Positions 52,458-61,256 of a stretch of 64,000 nucleotides of DNA are shown piece after piece. The DNA is taken from positions 827,070 to 891,069 of the forward strand of contig JAXMCK010000006.1 of the NCBI GenBank assembly GCA_046349395.1, read 5' to 3'. Position 1 is the stretch's first letter, and each line of letters opens with the position of its first letter. The DNA comes from JAXMCK01 sp046349395. GTDB taxonomy: Bacteria; Pseudomonadota; Alphaproteobacteria; Geminicoccales; Geminicoccaceae. Both the position numbers and the translations under genes were made by a program. Under the pieces are notes generated by a model. It was not told where the DNA came from. It worked only from the letters and a program-made list of their open reading frames with translations, and made no database searches.

Positions 52458-53929
52458 GCGCGCTTACCGATCTGACGCTGGCCGCCGCGCGCGACGGGCT
52501 GCGCAAGAAGAGCTTCAGCGCCCGCGAGCTGACGGAAGCGCACGTCGCGGCGGTCGAGAAGAGCCGCGACCTCAACGCCTTCATCACCGAGACGCCGGAA
52601 CTGGCACTGCAGCAGGCGGCGGCAGCCGATGCGCGGCTGGCGAAGGGCGAGGCCGGCCTGCTCGAAGGCGTTCCGGTCGCGATCAAGGATCTCTTCTGCA
52701 CCAAGGGCATCCTGACGACGGCCGGCTCGCACATCCTGGACGGCTTCCACCCGCCCTATGAATCGACGGTGACGAGAAAGCTCTGGGCCGCCGGTGCCGT
52801 CTGCCTGGGCAAGACGAATCTCGACGAGTTCGCCATGGGCTCGTCGAACATGACCTCCTACTACGGCGCGGTCCGCAATCCCTGGACCCGCCGCGAGGAC
52901 AATGCCGCCCTGGTACCCGGCGGCAGCTCGGGTGGCTCCGCCGCTGCAGTGGCCGCACGCGTGGCCTTGGCCGCGACCGGCACCGACACCGGCGGCTCGA
53001 TCCGCCAGCCCGCCGCCTTCTGCGGCATCGCCGGCATCAAGCCGACCTATGGCCGCTGCTCGCGCTGGGGCATCGTCGCCTTCGCCTCCTCGCTCGACCA
53101 GGCCGGCGCCTTCGGCCGCACCGTCGAGGACTGCGCTCTCTTCCTCCAGGGCATGGCGGGCCACGATCCGCTCGACAGCACCAGCGCCGACGAACCGGTG
53201 CCCGACTGGGCCGGCACGCTCACCGGCTCGGTGAAGGGTCTCCGCATCGGCCTGCCGAAGGAGTACCGCGTCGACGGCATGCCGGCCGAGATCGAGCGGC
53301 TGTGGCAGGAGGGTGCCGACTGGCTGCGCCGCCAGGGGGCCGAGATCGTCGAGATCAGCCTGCCGCACACCAAGTACGCGCTGCCGACCTACTACATCGT
53401 CGCCCCGGCCGAGGCGTCCTCGAACCTCGCCCGCTACGACGGCATGCGTTTCGGCCTGCGGGTCGAGGGCAAGAACCTCGTCGAGACCTACAGCAGGTCG
53501 CGCGGCGAGGGCTTCGGCGCCGAGGTCCGCCGCCGCATCCTGATCGGCACCTACGTGCTCTCGGCCGGCTACTACGACGCCTACTACCTGAAGGCGCAGA
53601 AGGTCCGGCGCCGGATCGTCGACGACTTCTCGGCCGCCTTCCAGCGCTGCGACGCGATCCTGACCCCGACGGCCCCCTCGGCCGCCTTCCGGGCCGGCGA
53701 GAAGATGGACGACCCGGTCGCCATGTACCTGAACGACGTCTTCACCGTACCGACGAGCCTCGCCGGACTGCCCGGGATGTCGGTGCCTGCCGGCCTGTCC
53801 GCCGAGGGTCTGCCCCTCGGCCTGCAGATCATCGGCCGGGCCTGGGACGAGGCGACGGTCTTCCAGGTGGCGAAGGCGGTGGAGGACGCGGCGTCCTTCG
53901 CCACGCTTCCCTATGGCCTCGCTGCCTGA
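52454..53929 (+). CDS. gatA: Asp-tRNA(Asn)/Glu-tRNA(Gln) amidotransferase subunit A
   Basis: 491 residues from the ATG at 52454. The amidase signature is complete: the catalytic Lys in PVAIKDLFCTKG, the cis-Ser and nucleophile Ser in GGSSGGSAAAVAA and GTDTGGSIRQPAA. It releases ammonia from glutamine and channels it to GatB. Its last 17 bases overlap the start of the nuclease gene at 53913. Confidence 0.98.
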   Translation: MSALTDLTLAAARDGLRKKSFSARELTEAHVAAVEKSRDLNAFITETPELALQQAAAADARLAKGEAGLLEGVPVAIKDLFCTKGILTTAGSHILDGFHPPYESTVTRKLWAAGAVCLGKTNLDEFAMGSSNMTSYYGAVRNPWTRREDNAALVPGGSSGGSAAAVAARVALAATGTDTGGSIRQPAAFCGIAGIKPTYGRCSRWGIVAFASSLDQAGAFGRTVEDCALFLQGMAGHDPLDSTSADEPVPDWAGTLTGSVKGLRIGLPKEYRVDGMPAEIERLWQEGADWLRRQGAEIVEISLPHTKYALPTYYIVAPAEASSNLARYDGMRFGLRVEGKNLVETYSRSRGEGFGAEVRRRILIGTYVLSAGYYDAYYLKAQKVRRRIVDDFSAAFQRCDAILTPTAPSAAFRAGEKMDDPVAMYLNDVFTVPTSLAGLPGMSVPAGLSAEGLPLGLQIIGRAWDEATVFQVAKAVEDAASFATLPYGLAA

Positions 53930-54683
53930 GCTTCTGGGCCGTGCAGGGGGGCTGCTCGATGATCCGCTGCTCAGGGCCGGCGTCGTCGCCGTCCTGGCCG
54001 TGGTCGCGATCTGGTGGCTCGGCCGCGGTGCCCGCCTGCGCCGGCGGGTCGATCGTCTCGTGAGCACGCATGTCGACACGCTGGCCCGCAAGCGGCTGCA
54101 GAAGCTGCGGACGGACGATTACGGCCGACCGGACGCCAGGGCGTGGGTGCGCGAGATCGACTACTTCCTGGAGCAGGTCGTCACCCCAGCCGTGGGAGCA
54201 TGGGGAGCGTCCCGCATCGCCGGCGATCCCGAGCATTGGCAGCAGCGCGTCGAACGTCTCGTGGCACCTCGTGCCAAGACGTTGAGCCAGGATCTCGCCT
54301 TCGACGAGGGCATGAGCGGCAAGGCGTTCGAGGATTTCTGCGCCCGTCTCCTGGAGCGCTCCGGCTGGCAGGTCGCCACCGGTGCCGGCGGTGCGGATCA
54401 GGGTGTGGACCTGATCGCGACCCGGCCGGGCCTTCGCGTCGCCCTGCAGTGCAAGAAGCAGGCGCGCTCGATTGGCAACGGGGCCGTGCAGGAGATCGTC
54501 GCCGCCCGCCAGCATGTCGGGTGCGATCTGGCGGCCGTCGTCGCGAACCGCGACTACACCCGGAGCGCTCGCGATCTCGCGGCGACCAACAAGGTGCTGT
54601 TGCTTCATTTCACCGACCTGGCGGCCCTCGGCGAGCGCATCGCCGAATGGCGCCGGTCCGGCATGTCTGCGCGAGGCCACTGA
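53913..54683 (+). CDS. membrane-anchored Mrr-like restriction endonuclease-type protein
   Basis: 256 residues. One N-terminal helix (AGVVAVLAVVAIWWLG, about 22-37) is followed by a basic linker and a helical region. Then comes a PD-(D/E)xK nuclease domain of the Mrr_cat type, with Glu140 in KAFEDFC, Asp166 in DQGVDLIA and the QCKK motif at 179-182. The catalytic residues look intact. It lies between gatA (17-base overlap) and gatB (TGATG overlap), so it is translationally coupled to the amidotransferase. There is no methylase nearby. The role is unknown; nucleic acid quality control at the membrane is one possibility (inference). Confidence 0.85.
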   Translation: MASLPELLGRAGGLLDDPLLRAGVVAVLAVVAIWWLGRGARLRRRVDRLVSTHVDTLARKRLQKLRTDDYGRPDARAWVREIDYFLEQVVTPAVGAWGASRIAGDPEHWQQRVERLVAPRAKTLSQDLAFDEGMSGKAFEDFCARLLERSGWQVATGAGGADQGVDLIATRPGLRVALQCKKQARSIGNGAVQEIVAARQHVGCDLAAVVANRDYTRSARDLAATNKVLLLHFTDLAALGERIAEWRRSGMSARGH

Positions 54684-56140
54684 TGAGCTACATCGTCCAC
54701 GGCAACACCGGCGACTGGGAGATCGTCTGCGGTCTCGAGGTTCACGCCCAGGTGACCTCGAACGCCAAGCTCTTCTCCGGTGCTTCAGCGGCCTACGGTG
54801 GTGAGCCGAACGAGCAGGTCTCGCCGGTCGATGCCGGCATGCCGGGCATGCTGCCGGTCCTCAACGGCTTCTGCGTCGAGCAGGCGGTCCGTACGGGCCT
54901 CGGCCTCAATGCCGCGATCAACGACGTCTCGGTGTTCGAGCGGAAGAACTATTTCTACCCCGATCTGCCCTGCGGTTATCAGATCAGCCAGTACCAGCAC
55001 CCGATCGTCGGCAAGGGCACCATCGTGCTCGACCTGCCCGAGGGTGCCACGCGCGAGGTCGGCATCACGCGTCTCCATCTGGAGATGGACGCCGGCAAGT
55101 CGCTGCACGATGCCAAGGACGCCAGCACGCTCATCGACCTCAACCGGTCCGGCGTGGCGTTGATGGAGATCGTCTCCGAGCCCGACATCCGGCACCCCGA
55201 GGAGGCCGTCCTCTATCTGCGCAAGCTGCGCTCGATCCTGCGCTATCTCGGCACATGCGACGGCAACATGGAGGAAGGCTCCATGCGCTGCGACGCCAAC
55301 GTCTCGGTGCGCCGGGTGGGCGATCCGAATTTCGGCACGCGCTGCGAGATCAAGAACGTCAACTCGATGCGCAACGTCGCCCGGGCGATCGAGTACGAGG
55401 CGAAGCGGCAGGTCGAGATCCTGGAAGGTGGTGGCGCCATCGAGCAGGAGACCCGCCTGTTCGACGCCATGAAGGGCGAGACGCGGTCGATGCGCAGCAA
55501 GGAAGAGGCGCACGACTACCGCTACTTCCCCGACCCGGACCTTCTCCCGGTCGTCCTGCCGGCCGACTTCGTCGAGCGTCTCAAGGCGACCCTGCCGGAA
55601 CTGCCCGACGACAAGAAGCTGCGCTTCATGAACGACCACGGCCTCTCGGCCTACGACGCCGGTGTTCTCGTAGCGGAGCGCGCCGCAGCCGACTATTTCG
55701 AGGCGGTCGCCGCTGGCCGCGACTCGAAGCAGGCCGCCAACTGGGTCATCAACGAGCTGTTCGGCCGCCTCGCCAAGGCCGGCAAGGGCATCGAGGAGAG
55801 CCCGGTCGCGGCGAAGGATCTAGGTCGCCTGCTCGACCTCTTGGGCGAAGGTACGCTGTCGGGTCGCCTCGCCAAGGATGTGCTCGATCTGATGCTGGAG
55901 ACCGGCCAGGATCCCGACCGTCTCGTCGCCGAGCGGGGCCTGAAGCAGGTGACCGACACCTCCGAGCTGGAGGCGATCGTCGACAAGCTGATCGCCGACA
56001 ATCCGGGTCAGGTCGCGACGGTGCAGAAGAACCCGAAGGTCGCCGGCTGGTTCACCGGGCAGGTGATGAAGGCGTCGGGCGGCAAGGCCAACCCGACGAT
56101 CGTCAATGAGATCGTCGCCCGCAAGCTCGGTATCGGCTGA
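54683..56140 (+). CDS. gatB: Asp-tRNA(Asn)/Glu-tRNA(Gln) amidotransferase subunit B
   Basis: 485 residues from the ATG at 54683. It starts GDWEIVCGLEVHAQV, with the family landmarks KNYFYPDLPCGYQISQY, LEMDAGKSLHD and YRYFPDPDLLPV, and a C-terminal YqeY-like tRNA-binding tail ending GGKANPTIVNEIVARKLG. GatB phosphorylates the misacylated aminoacyl-tRNA and transfers ammonia to it. Full length. Confidence 0.98.
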   Translation: MSYIVHGNTGDWEIVCGLEVHAQVTSNAKLFSGASAAYGGEPNEQVSPVDAGMPGMLPVLNGFCVEQAVRTGLGLNAAINDVSVFERKNYFYPDLPCGYQISQYQHPIVGKGTIVLDLPEGATREVGITRLHLEMDAGKSLHDAKDASTLIDLNRSGVALMEIVSEPDIRHPEEAVLYLRKLRSILRYLGTCDGNMEEGSMRCDANVSVRRVGDPNFGTRCEIKNVNSMRNVARAIEYEAKRQVEILEGGGAIEQETRLFDAMKGETRSMRSKEEAHDYRYFPDPDLLPVVLPADFVERLKATLPELPDDKKLRFMNDHGLSAYDAGVLVAERAAADYFEAVAAGRDSKQAANWVINELFGRLAKAGKGIEESPVAAKDLGRLLDLLGEGTLSGRLAKDVLDLMLETGQDPDRLVAERGLKQVTDTSELEAIVDKLIADNPGQVATVQKNPKVAGWFTGQVMKASGGKANPTIVNEIVARKLGIG

Positions 56141-56157
56141 GCCGGGAAGGCTCAGCC
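56135..56157. terminator. hairpin holding both stop codons of gatB and the GMC gene
   Basis: GGCTGAGCC and GGCTCAGCC form a perfect 9-base stem with a GGGAA loop. The gatB TGA lies in the left arm and the GMC TGA (minus strand) in the right arm. No U tract is present on either side. It probably acts as a bidirectional terminator or RNA 3'-end protector. Confidence 0.5.
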
Positions 56158-57792
56158 CCGGGCGGTGACCGTGGCTCGCGCGACAGGATCGATCTGGATC
56201 GGATCGTCGTCGGCGTCGGCCAGGGCCTTCAGATGGTCCGCCAAGCGGACCGCCATGGTGATGAGGGTGAGCGTCGGCGTGCCGGGCCCGCTGGTCGGAT
56301 AGACGGACGAGCCCGCTACATAGAGGTTGTCGATCGTGTGCATCTTGCAATCGCGGTCGACGACGCCCCGGCGCGGGTCGTCCGACATCCGCGTGGTGCC
56401 CATGTGGTGGTAGCCCGGGCGGATCGGATCGAAGAAGCCGGCCTCGTCCGTCAGCCAGTCCGGAATGCGCACCCGAGCCAAGCCGGCTTTCGTCAACTCG
56501 GCGGCAGCGATCTGCGCTGTCATCCGCAGGCTGTGTGCATCGATCGGGGACGGACGCCAGTCCAAGTCGATCTTGCGCATGCCGAGCGCGTCACGATCGT
56601 TCGACAATGTCACTCGACTGTCCGGGTTGGGAGCGGTCTCGCCCTGGGCGTAGAGCTGGAACGGCTGCCCGACGGGTATGGCCGGACGCCGATACTCAAC
56701 GGCGTCGTGCAGCCAGCCGAGCGTGCCCCGCAGATCGGTGACGACGTCGAGCAGATCGTGTCCTACCGAGCCCTTCACGACTTTCTGGGTGCGCCGCCAC
56801 AGACGGCTCAACGCAGCACCACCAGTATCCTCGGTCGGTTCCAGGAACTGCACCTGCATGGTGATGTCGACCAGCCCGTGCTGTTCCTGCACGGCTCGGT
56901 TCAGCCGGAAATTGCGCACCATCGAGGTACCTTCCGGCGAGTAGCGGTATCGGTAGGCCTCCATCCAGCTCACATTGTCGAGCGCCACGCCTTCGACGAT
57001 CTCGGCGTTCATGTGCTCCATGAAGAAGCGGCCCACGAGATCGTTCTCGTTGCCGACACCTGCCCTCGCCCGGTCGTCGGAAGCGAGCAGCAGACGGGGG
57101 TTCTCGAGGCCGCCACACGCCAACACGTAGCGCGTGCCGCGCAAGGTCACGCGCTTGCCTTCGAGCGTTCGCGCCTCGAGCGGCGCGATCTGACGCATGT
57201 CGGGCGTGGTCGGCAGGCCAGTGACGTTGGCGTGCAGCAGCACGCGCACGTTGGGGGCGGCCTCGAGCCGGGACCTGTAGCGGGTGCCGAACCTCGTTTC
57301 GCCGAGGTGATCGTAAAAGAGCAGGTCACTCAGCTGGTCGGTCCGGCGGGCGAGCGAAAGGTGTGCTAGGCCGTCCATCTCGTCGGGCGGTGTCGGCCTC
57401 GGCCCGAGTTGCGCATAGGGCATGGCACGGGCGTAGAAGGGTAGCAGGTGGTCGATGCCGATCGGCCAGCCGCTCCACGGCACCCACGGCCGCTCGGCAA
57501 AGTCGACCTCACCGAAGATATAGCTGCGATTGTCCCAATGATTGCTGGAGCCGCCAAGATAACGAAGCCGACAAGCCTCGAGTGCGAAGTACTCGGTGCC
57601 CGTTACGGCGCCCTCCGACAGCGCCTGTGTTTCCCACTCCAGGTCGTGGCCACCGCTCTCCGCGACGATCACCGACAGCTTGCTGTTGGCGAGCTCCAGG
57701 GCGAGCGTGATCCCGGCAACGCCCCCGCCGATGATGACGATGTCGGCTTCGAGAGTCTTGCCGTCTTCAGCATCCCGAAGGTCTTCGATCAT
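56152..57792 (-). CDS. GMC family FAD-dependent oxidoreductase
   Basis: 546 residues. The FAD-binding Rossmann motif is IVIIGGGVAGITLALELA near the N-terminus, followed by a glycine-rich GGSSNHWDNRS site. The C-terminal GMC domain has GYHHMGTTRMSDDP with the active-site His pair, then DNLYVAGSSVYPTSGPGTPTLT. There is no signal peptide of its own. The gene 11 bases upstream encodes a small protein with a twin-arginine-like signal, a pairing known from periplasmic sugar and alcohol dehydrogenase complexes, so a membrane-associated dehydrogenase is possible. The substrate is unknown. Confidence 0.9.
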   Translation of the reverse strand: MIEDLRDAEDGKTLEADIVIIGGGVAGITLALELANSKLSVIVAESGGHDLEWETQALSEGAVTGTEYFALEACRLRYLGGSSNHWDNRSYIFGEVDFAERPWVPWSGWPIGIDHLLPFYARAMPYAQLGPRPTPPDEMDGLAHLSLARRTDQLSDLLFYDHLGETRFGTRYRSRLEAAPNVRVLLHANVTGLPTTPDMRQIAPLEARTLEGKRVTLRGTRYVLACGGLENPRLLLASDDRARAGVGNENDLVGRFFMEHMNAEIVEGVALDNVSWMEAYRYRYSPEGTSMVRNFRLNRAVQEQHGLVDITMQVQFLEPTEDTGGAALSRLWRRTQKVVKGSVGHDLLDVVTDLRGTLGWLHDAVEYRRPAIPVGQPFQLYAQGETAPNPDSRVTLSNDRDALGMRKIDLDWRPSPIDAHSLRMTAQIAAAELTKAGLARVRIPDWLTDEAGFFDPIRPGYHHMGTTRMSDDPRRGVVDRDCKMHTIDNLYVAGSSVYPTSGPGTPTLTLITMAVRLADHLKALADADDDPIQIDPVARATVTARG

Positions 57793-57803
57793 CGCTTGGT
57801 CCT

Positions 57804-58220
57804 TTAGACCATGTCACCGGTAAGGTGCTGGAGTGCGATCAGCCGGGCTTCCGAGCGAGCCATCACCCAGCCCCCGACATAGACGAAATCGCCACGGGCG
57901 ATTTCGGATCTGCAGTTCGCTTCGAGCCGCTTCCTGTCCGCCCGAGCAAGCGGAACCCCTCGGGCCAGCCGGGCGGGGGCATCGGCAGGAAGGTCGAGCA
58001 ACAGGGCCAGTCGCCGAAGATCGGCTTCGTCTGAATTCTCGGCGAGGTATCGCTTCACCGGAGCCTGCAGGGCTGATGGAATTCCTGTCTCGGCGGCCCT
58101 AGCCGGGCGTGCTGACAGCCACAAGCCCGCGGCGGCCACACCAGCGAGCCATTCGCGGCGACGTTGATATCGAGAAAAAGTTCGATCTTCCCATGGGCTA
58201 GGCGAAATTGTTTGTGTCAT
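57804..58220 (-). CDS. small secreted protein preceding the GMC oxidoreductase
   Basis: 138 residues from the ATG at 58220; an in-frame GTG at 58247 is an alternative. A signal with three arginines (YQRRREWLAGVAAAGLWLSA) ends near ARA-AE. The mature part is helical (LQAPVKRYLAENSDEADLRRLALLLDLP) and ends with a segment containing FVYVGGWVMARSEARLIALQ. It does not match a family I can name, but size, signal and position resemble the small gamma subunits of flavin dehydrogenases. It probably escorts the GMC protein through Tat (inference). Confidence 0.65.
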   Translation of the reverse strand: MTQTISPSPWEDRTFSRYQRRREWLAGVAAAGLWLSARPARAAETGIPSALQAPVKRYLAENSDEADLRRLALLLDLPADAPARLARGVPLARADRKRLEANCRSEIARGDFVYVGGWVMARSEARLIALQHLTGDMV

Positions 58221-58298
58221 TTCGCAGCACTCACCACGGCACCCCACTCGTTTCTTTGGTCGTCATTCGAACATACTTCTCACAAAAGTAGTGCGCCG

Positions 58299-58328
58299 TT
58301 GCAACAGAAAATTTCTTGCGAACATAGT
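58299..58328 (+). promoter_or_regulatory. promoter candidate in the AT-rich divergent region
   Basis: TTGCAA (58299-58304), an 18-base spacer and CATAGT (58323-58328) would drive the YaiI gene with a leader of about 95 bases. The short direct repeat CGAACATA occurs at 58268-58275 and 58319-58326 and may be an operator pair. Confidence 0.35.
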
Positions 58329-58428
58329 AAGTAAAGCGCCACTGAATAGCATCGGGTGCGCCGGCGCTTCTCTGCTCCCCGGTCGTACCGAAGGGCGATT
58401 GGCCCACCCTCCGCCGGACGGATCGGAC

Positions 58429-58881
58429 ATGGACACGGTCTACATAGACGGAGACGCATGCCCCGTGCGGGAGGAAGCGTACCGGGTTGCCCTGAGATAC
58501 GGCTGGCGGGTACGCGTCGTGACCAATCGCTGGCTGCGTATTCCCGACTCGCCACTGATCGAGCGCATCACGGTCACCGAGGGCCTGGACAAGGCCGACG
58601 ACTGGATTGCGGAGGCGGCGGGACGGGGCGACGTCGTGGTCACGGCCGACGTGCCCCTTGCCGCGCGCTGCGTGAAGGCCGGCGCGCAGGTCGTTGCACC
58701 CAGTGGCAGGCCGTTCACGCCGGATTCGATCGGCGCCGATCTTGCCGTTCGCAATCTGATGGCGGACCTGCGCGAGGCCGGTGAGATACGGGGAGGCGGT
58801 CGCCCCTTCACCAAGAACGACCGCTCGCGCTTCCTGCAGGCCCTCGACAATGCGATCCAGGCGGTCCGCCGTGGCCGCTGA
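58429..58881 (+). CDS. YaiI/YqxD family (DUF188) protein
   Basis: 150 residues from the ATG at 58429; the frame is open further upstream but without family similarity. It begins MDTVYIDGDACPVREEAYRVA, typical of the family, with VVVTADVPLAARCVKAGAQV, and ends with the conserved GGGRPFTKNDRSRFLQALD stretch. It is a PIN-like fold with conserved Asp residues, suggesting a nuclease, but no activity has been established for the family. It is divergent from the small secreted protein. Confidence 0.9.
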   Translation: MDTVYIDGDACPVREEAYRVALRYGWRVRVVTNRWLRIPDSPLIERITVTEGLDKADDWIAEAAGRGDVVVTADVPLAARCVKAGAQVVAPSGRPFTPDSIGADLAVRNLMADLREAGEIRGGGRPFTKNDRSRFLQALDNAIQAVRRGR

Positions 58882-58905
58882 AGGTGCTGCCGATGCCGCA
58901 CCACA

Positions 58906-58935
58906 TTGGCGCCCCGTAAAGGAGTCTGCTATATT
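58906..58935 (+). promoter_or_regulatory. sigma70-type promoter upstream of the flippase fusion
   Basis: TTGGCG at 58906-58911, an 18-base spacer and TATATT at 58930-58935. Transcription would start near 58942, about 17 bases before the GTG at 58959. Confidence 0.5.
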
Positions 58936-58958
58936 CCTTCGATCTAATCAGTTCCCAG

Positions 58959-61256
58959 GTGTCACTTCGAGCGACGATTGAAAAACGTATTCGAGACGAA
59001 TTCGGCATGAATCTCGCCCGTGCTCTCACGTTCAACATGGCCCTGCTGACGATCGGCAAGGTGCTGACGCTCGTCACGAGTCTCGCGACAGTAGCAATTC
59101 TTACGAGAATGTTAGGGCCGGACGGTTTCGGTCTCTACCGCAGCGTGACGGCCTATGTCGGGCTCGCCGTCATCGTCTCGAATCTCGGTCTCTACCTCAT
59201 CTTCGTCCGGGAGTTCTCGAAGCCCGATGTCGATCAGTCGCGGATGATCGGCGAAGGGCTGAGCCTGCGGCTCCTTTCGGCGGTCGGGATCATCGGTGCC
59301 GCCGCCCTCCTGTCGATCATCCTGCCCTACGAGCCGATCGTACGCTGGGGAATTCTCTTGAGCGTGCCGGGGGCCGTGGCATTGGCCGCCCACCAACTTC
59401 TGGCCGGCGTCTTCCAGGAGAAGCTCAAGCAGACGGGTCCGGTCGTGGCCGAGGTCGCGGGTGCGGCGGTGTCGCTCGGTGCCGTCGTGCTCTTGGTCCG
59501 GCTGGATCTCGGAATCATCCCGGTGCTGCTGGCCTTCGTCGCCGGCAATCTCGTCACGCTCACCGTCTCCTGGATTGCCGCCTATCGTCTGGTGCCGTTC
59601 TCGCTGCACGTGAACGTCGACACCTGGCGGGCGCTGATGGTCCCGGCCTTGCCCGTGGCCGGCGCCAGCATCCTGCAGCTCAGCTACTTCAAGACCGATG
59701 CCGTCGTGCTGTCGCTGCTGCGGCCCGCCGAGGACGTCGGCTTCTACGGCGTTGCCCGGCAAGTGCTGGACACGTTTATTGGCTTCGCCGTGATGTACAC
59801 GGGCCTGATCATGCCTCTCATGTCCCGGCACGCGAAGCCGGGCGATCCCCAGTTCCGCGACCACCTTCGCAACGCCTTCGACACCCTGGCGGTCGGCAGC
59901 GTCGGCTGCGCGCTCCTGGGCCTGCTCTGGGCCCAGCAGCTGATCACGCTCATCGGCGGCGAGCATTTTGCCAAGGCGGCCCATGCGCTACGGGCAATGG
60001 CACCGCTCATCGTGCTCTATCCCCTCTGCATGATCTGCCGTTACGCGGTGACGGCCCTCGACCGCCAGATGGCCCTGCTCAAGGGCTACGTCCTTGCGGC
60101 GATCATGGGCATCGGCACCTTCTTCGCCTTGGTACCGTCGTATGGTCAGACGGGTGCCGCCATCGGCCTGCTGGTCGGCGAGAGTGCGGTCTTCGTCGTC
60201 GCCTGGCACGTGCTGGCCCGCGACGGCCAGGTACAGCCGCGCCTGCGCATCCTCCTCCTGTCGATCGTCTGCGCCGCAGCGGTGGCGACGGGTGTCAGGG
60301 CCGTCGACCATCTGGCTCTGCCCTGGCTGCTGCAGGCTGCCGGGGCGGGTCTGGCCTACCTCGTCCTGCTGGTGGCCGTCGGCGCCATACCGCCGAACCT
60401 GCTGTCGATGATCCTGGCCCCTGCGGTGCCCGAGTCCGAGGAGCTGCGCGCCCGGGCCGACCGTGCCGCCGACATCGTCGCCAGCGGCGACATCCGGCGT
60501 GCCGTGCGCGAGGTGAAGGTGATCGATCTCCTCGGTGCCGTTGACGGCAACCATGTCGTCTCGCGCCTGATGCAGCGCGACCGCTGGGCCCGCCTGCTCG
60601 ACCGCTATGTCGGCTGGAGCGTGCAGCAGATCCTGCTCTATCTCGCCGGCTGCGTGCTGTTCTCGCTGGGTGTGAAGCTCTTCATCGACGCCGATTTCGG
60701 GGTCGATCCGCTGCACGCCATGGCGATCGGCATTGAGCAGACCATCGACCATCCGCTGGTCGGCATCGGCACCGTCGTCAGCGTCGTGACGCTTCTGCTG
60801 CTGGGCCTGTGGTCGCTGTGGAACCGGCGCTGGCCGCCGCTCACCACCTTCGTGACGATGGCGCTGGTCGCCTACCTCGTCGATCTGTGGAACGTCGTCG
60901 AGCTCGAGCGCTACACCCGGGCCTTCCTCTCGCCCGTGCCGATGCTGCTGCTGGGGCTCCTGTTCGACGCCTACGCCTGTGCGCTGGTCATCATGAGCGG
61001 CATCGGCATCCGCGTCATGGACCTCCTGGCCGTCAGTGCGGTGCTGCGCCTGGGCTGGCCGTTCATGCAGGGCAAGCTGCTGCTGGAGCTGCTCTTCGTC
61101 CTGGCCGCCCTGGCCCTCGCCGGCCCCTTGGGTGTGGGCACCTGGGCGTTCCTCATCGTCGTCGCCCCGGTCATCCAGATCGCGATGTGGGCCAACGGCC
61201 GCTATCTGCGCCTGCCCAACTACGGCCTCGGCCAGATGCCCATCGGCGCCGGCTAG
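58959..61256 (+). CDS. polysaccharide flippase (MOP/Wzx-type) fused to a YczE-like membrane domain
   Basis: 765 residues from the GTG at 58959; an ATG at 59007 (MNLARALTF) is the alternative. Residues of about 15-480 have the layout of lipid-linked oligosaccharide flippases: VAILTRMLGPDGFGLYRSV at the first helices, then about twelve membrane segments. A soluble linker (about 485-545, EELRARADRAADIVASGDI) joins a second, five-helix domain with LFSLGVKLFIDADFGVDPLH, which resembles YczE/YitT-type membrane proteins. I do not know this fusion as an established family. No glycosyltransferase genes are next to it in the window. Confidence 0.75.
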   Translation: MSLRATIEKRIRDEFGMNLARALTFNMALLTIGKVLTLVTSLATVAILTRMLGPDGFGLYRSVTAYVGLAVIVSNLGLYLIFVREFSKPDVDQSRMIGEGLSLRLLSAVGIIGAAALLSIILPYEPIVRWGILLSVPGAVALAAHQLLAGVFQEKLKQTGPVVAEVAGAAVSLGAVVLLVRLDLGIIPVLLAFVAGNLVTLTVSWIAAYRLVPFSLHVNVDTWRALMVPALPVAGASILQLSYFKTDAVVLSLLRPAEDVGFYGVARQVLDTFIGFAVMYTGLIMPLMSRHAKPGDPQFRDHLRNAFDTLAVGSVGCALLGLLWAQQLITLIGGEHFAKAAHALRAMAPLIVLYPLCMICRYAVTALDRQMALLKGYVLAAIMGIGTFFALVPSYGQTGAAIGLLVGESAVFVVAWHVLARDGQVQPRLRILLLSIVCAAAVATGVRAVDHLALPWLLQAAGAGLAYLVLLVAVGAIPPNLLSMILAPAVPESEELRARADRAADIVASGDIRRAVREVKVIDLLGAVDGNHVVSRLMQRDRWARLLDRYVGWSVQQILLYLAGCVLFSLGVKLFIDADFGVDPLHAMAIGIEQTIDHPLVGIGTVVSVVTLLLLGLWSLWNRRWPPLTTFVTMALVAYLVDLWNVVELERYTRAFLSPVPMLLLGLLFDAYACALVIMSGIGIRVMDLLAVSAVLRLGWPFMQGKLLLELLFVLAALALAGPLGVGTWAFLIVVAPVIQIAMWANGRYLRLPNYGLGQMPIGAG

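Noticed and set aside
53913..54683. A complete restriction-modification system
   Set aside because: There is no methyltransferase or specificity subunit in the neighbourhood; only the nuclease-type protein is present.
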